Shown: positions 61,427 to 64,000 of the stretch, one piece after another
How positions within the stretch are numbered: the stretch's first letter is position 1
Layout of the letters: every line of letters begins with the position of its first letter
Assembly (NCBI RefSeq): GCF_022009635.1
Contig: NZ_CP091716.1
Location: 1,441,001-1,505,000, forward strand
Length of the DNA stretch: 64,000 bases
Origin: Variovorax paradoxus
Lineage (GTDB): Bacteria > Pseudomonadota > Gammaproteobacteria > Burkholderiales > Burkholderiaceae_C
Direction: 5' to 3'
The notes under the pieces: generated by a model
The model's input: only the letters and a program-made list of their open reading frames with translations
Told to the model about the DNA's origin: nothing
Databases searched by the model: none
Translations under genes and position numbers: made by a program

Positions 61427-62416
61427 TCAGGCGGCTGAGCTGCCTAGCGGCTCTGCAACATGACCGCTTATCTCCCCCAGCATCCACTCCCTGAACGCCA
61501 CAACCCGCGCGTCCTCCCCGTACCCCTGCGGATACACCAGGTGATACGCATACGTCGGCGCCATGCTCACGCCCACGTCGAACAGCCTCACCAGCCGCCC
61601 CTGCTTCAGGTCGGCCTCGATCATGTCCAGGTCGGCCAGCCCCACCGCGCCGCCTTCGAGCACGGCCTGCACCACGTAGCCCGAATCGGAAAACGCCACG
61701 CACCGGCTGTCGTCGAAGTCGTCATCCACGCCGGCCGCGGCCATCCACATGCGCCAGTTGGGCCAGGTCATGGTGTCGGTCTTCCAGTCGACATAGCAGA
61801 GCGTGTGGTTGTGGCGCACAAGGTCGCGCGGCTCGTTCAGCGGCGGCCCGGTCTCGATGAGCCGGGGGCTGCACACGGGCACGATGTCCAGCTCGAAGAG
61901 CCGGTCGGCGCGCGCGCCCTCGTACCGCCCGGTGCCGAAGCGGATGGCAACGTCGATGTCGTCGGCCTCGAAGTCGCGCAGCTCGTCGCTGATGTCGAAG
62001 CTCAGCTCCAGCCCCGGGTTGGCGGCCCTGAACTTCGGCAGCCTCGGCAGCAGCCAGTTGGTGGCAAAGCGCGCGCTCAATGACACGCGCAGGTGCGCCG
62101 CGTTGCGCGTGAGCCTGCGCGCGCGGCCGGCGGCGCGGTGCAGGGTGTCGAGTGCGTCGGCGGTGGCCTCGAACATCACGGCGCCGGCGGGCGTGAGCTG
62201 GATGCTGCGGCTGGTGCGCGTGAAGAGCACCACGCCCAGCTGGTCTTCCAGTTCCTTGATCTGGTAGCTCACGGCCGCGGGCGTGAGCCCCACCTCGTCG
62301 GCCGCGCGCGTGAAGTTCAGGTGCCGCGCGGCGGCCTCGAAGGTGCGCAGGGCGCGCGTGCCGGGGAGCATGCGGTTGGTGGTGTTGTTGTTCGTCATTG
62401 GCGTCGTGGATGCCAT
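61427..62416 (-). CDS. LysR-family regulator (GcvA-like)
   Basis: A 329-residue LysR protein. Helix-turn-helix: ALRTFEAAARHLNFTRAADE, then VSYQIKELEDQLGVVLFTRT. The effector domain (LSFDISDELRDFEADDIDVA) follows. The N-terminus has an extra low-complexity stretch (MTNNNTTNRM), and an ATG further in is possible. It is divergent from the DHA2 exporter across 112 bases and probably controls it. Confidence 0.9.
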   Translation of the reverse strand: MASTTPMTNNNTTNRMLPGTRALRTFEAAARHLNFTRAADEVGLTPAAVSYQIKELEDQLGVVLFTRTSRSIQLTPAGAVMFEATADALDTLHRAAGRARRLTRNAAHLRVSLSARFATNWLLPRLPKFRAANPGLELSFDISDELRDFEADDIDVAIRFGTGRYEGARADRLFELDIVPVCSPRLIETGPPLNEPRDLVRHNHTLCYVDWKTDTMTWPNWRMWMAAAGVDDDFDDSRCVAFSDSGYVVQAVLEGGAVGLADLDMIEADLKQGRLVRLFDVGVSMAPTYAYHLVYPQGYGEDARVVAFREWMLGEISGHVAEPLGSSAA

Positions 62417-62528
62417 CGATCTTCAAGTTCCATTTGATGGTTCGTTGAGAACTACTGGTTTCCCAACGCGAGTGCGGCGCGGGACGATCGAGCCAATCAA
62501 GAAACCACGGATCGATTGGAGCAATTGA

Positions 62529-63968
62529 ATGTCTTCTGCCAGCTTGGACCCCTGCAACCCGCACCGGGGCGGTAATGACGACGAGGGCCCTGCCGCCACG
62601 CAGGGCACCGACCCCCTGCACTGGCCCGCGCGCATGTGGATCGCGCTGCTGATCTTCAGCGGCGTGATTCTGCTCGATGGGCTCGACATCTCGATGATCG
62701 TGGTGGCAATCCCGCAGATACAGCAGGAGTTCGGCATGGGCGCGGCCACGGCGCAGTGGCTGGTCAGCGCGTACATCCTGGCATTCGGCGGCTTTCTGCT
62801 GCTGGGTGGGCGATGCGCCGACTTGTTCGGCCGCAGGCGCGTGCTGGTGGCGGGGCTGGCGGTGTTTGCGCTGGTGTCGGTGGGCGGCGCGTTTGCCACC
62901 GACGCGGGGCTGCTGATCGTTTCGCGTTTTGTCAAAGGCATGGCCGCGGGCTTCACCGGGCCGGCCGCGATGTCGCTGCTGACCACCACCTTTGCCGAAG
63001 GGCCGGCGCGCAACAAGGCCTTTGGCATCTTCAATCTGTTCGAGGCATCGGGCTACTCGTCGGGCCTGCTCATCGGCGGGCTGTTGGCGGCGCTGGACTG
63101 GCGCTACATCTTCGTGCTGCCGATTCCGGTGGCGGTGCTGCTGTTGCTGGCCGCGCTGCGCTACCTACCGCCCGACGCGCCGCGCGCCGAGCGAACGCGC
63201 CTGGATGTGGGCGGCGCCGTCACGCTGCTGGCCGGCATGCTGCTGCTGGTGTTCACCGTGGTGTCGGCGGAGGAGGCAGGCTGGGCATCGCTGCGCACGG
63301 TGGGCGGGTTCGTGGTGGCGGTGGCGTTGCTGGCGGGCTTCGTGGCCATCGAGCGCAGCGTGAAAGAGCCGCTGGTGCGCCTGGGCATCTTCCGCAACCG
63401 GGGGCTGGTGGCGGCCAACATCAGCGCGGCGCTGCTGTATGGCGGCGCGGCGGGCTTTCAGTTCTTGATTGCGCTGTACCTGCAGAACATCCAGGGATGG
63501 AAGCCGTGGCAGATGGCGCTGGTGCTGCTGCCGGCGGGGCTGATGGTGGTGGTCGTCGGCCCGAAGATCGGCGCGCTGATCAGCCGCTTCGGCGTGAGGC
63601 GCGTTCTGCTGGCCGGGCTGGCGGCCTTCGTGCCCTGCTATCTGCTGATGTTCGGCATCGGGCCCGAGCCCGACCTGTGGGGCGTGCTGCTGCCGGCTTC
63701 GGTGCTGTGGGGCGTGGGGTTTGCGCTGAGCATCTCGGCGCTGATGGTGGCCGGCACGAGCGGCGTGGCCGACGAAGAGCAGGGGCTGGCGGCGGGGCTG
63801 CTGAACAGTTCGCTGCAGGTGGGCGGGGCTTGTGGGTTGGCGGTGCTGACTGCGGCGATCGGGCCTGGGACGGAGTTGGGGATGCTCTACGCGGGGGTGG
63901 GGGTGATGTTGGGGTTTGCTGTGCTGGCGTTGGTGGTGCAGGTGCGTAGTCGCGCGGCTCGCCGGTGA
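62529..63968 (+). CDS. DHA2-type MFS multidrug transporter
   Basis: A 479-residue transporter with fourteen predicted helices. The motif GGRCADLFGRRRVLVAGLAV and the start LLIFSGVILLDGLDISMIVV match the DHA2/EmrB-QacA group, exporting drugs or toxic metabolites by proton antiport. It is divergent from the LysR gene and ends 32 bases before the window edge. Confidence 0.92.
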   Translation: MSSASLDPCNPHRGGNDDEGPAATQGTDPLHWPARMWIALLIFSGVILLDGLDISMIVVAIPQIQQEFGMGAATAQWLVSAYILAFGGFLLLGGRCADLFGRRRVLVAGLAVFALVSVGGAFATDAGLLIVSRFVKGMAAGFTGPAAMSLLTTTFAEGPARNKAFGIFNLFEASGYSSGLLIGGLLAALDWRYIFVLPIPVAVLLLLAALRYLPPDAPRAERTRLDVGGAVTLLAGMLLLVFTVVSAEEAGWASLRTVGGFVVAVALLAGFVAIERSVKEPLVRLGIFRNRGLVAANISAALLYGGAAGFQFLIALYLQNIQGWKPWQMALVLLPAGLMVVVVGPKIGALISRFGVRRVLLAGLAAFVPCYLLMFGIGPEPDLWGVLLPASVLWGVGFALSISALMVAGTSGVADEEQGLAAGLLNSSLQVGGACGLAVLTAAIGPGTELGMLYAGVGVMLGFAVLALVVQVRSRAARR

Positions 63969-64000
63969 TGTCGAAGCTCAGTGATCGACCAGGCGCACCA

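Noticed and set aside
63969..64000. Start or end of another gene at the right edge
   Set aside because: The 32 bases left are too few to assign a frame.

Overview
The window looks like chromosomal DNA from a high-GC betaproteobacterium of the Comamonadaceae, most like Variovorax. This rests on its overall composition, a Bug/TctC solute-binding protein inside a catabolic operon, the abundance of LysR, MarR, GntR and AraC regulators beside transporters, a class A RNase P RNA, and familiar Burkholderiales proteins (DUF3025, ProQ/FinO domain, FUSC/DUF1656 efflux). It was identified by reading only, with no database search. No rRNA, tRNA, CRISPR array, transposase or integrase was seen.

Region by region. 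Positions 1-10887 (minus strand) hold a tightly packed acyl-CoA catabolic operon: a hydratase/dehydrogenase fusion, thiolase, two acyl-CoA dehydrogenases, enoyl-CoA hydratase, CaiB/BaiF CoA-transferase, Bug solute-binding protein and acyl-CoA ligase. A divergent LysR regulator (11027-11920) faces it. The set resembles pimelate-type dicarboxylate beta-oxidation. Positions 11949-16150 hold a beta-propeller lipoprotein, a diguanylate cyclase with duplicated sensor modules, a YbhB-like lipoprotein and a Rieske protein. Positions 16280-19062 are a DNA-repair pair, a radical SAM protein and a UdgX-type uracil-DNA glycosylase. Positions 19165-23332 hold a papain-like peptidase, a small membrane protein, and a sigma factor, pyrC, NYN/LOTUS protein and DUF3025 gene joined by 4-base overlaps. 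Positions 23436-31112 are mostly housekeeping: htpX, a ProQ-domain protein, a flavin reductase-like protein, a VUT transporter, an FAD protein, cysK, msrB and a two-repeat lipoprotein.

Positions 31131-37199 hold an EamA/AraC pair, then an ECF sigma factor with two membrane partners and a DUF1800/DUF1501 export pair. The sigma gene and the DUF1800 gene share a similar upstream element at identical spacing. The RNase P RNA gene follows at about 37216-37546. Positions 37677-44183 are a six-gene MarR-controlled efflux locus (FUSC, DUF1656, HlyD, NodT-type outer membrane factor, Bcr/CflA MFS) with palindromes at the regulator start. Positions 44173-49261 hold a lipoprotein, an altered pseudouridine synthase-like protein, a NUDIX-metallo-beta-lactamase fusion, a TorF-type porin and an EamA exporter. 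Positions 49329-54986 are a GntR-controlled nucleobase uptake and deamination locus with two identical operator palindromes 22 bases apart.

Positions 57926-61313 are the most accessory-looking part. An AT-rich two-gene cassette of unknown function (58050-59767) interrupts the high-GC background. A perfect 13-base inverted repeat surrounds the start codon of its first gene. Beside it, on the opposite strand, lies a structured RNA-like leader with an intrinsic terminator (59841-60094) ahead of a 103-residue protein, followed by two unknown genes. The window ends with a LysR/DHA2-MFS divergent pair. The best candidates for undescribed biology are the AT-rich cassette, the adjacent structured leader, and the ECF/DUF1800/DUF1501 regulon.
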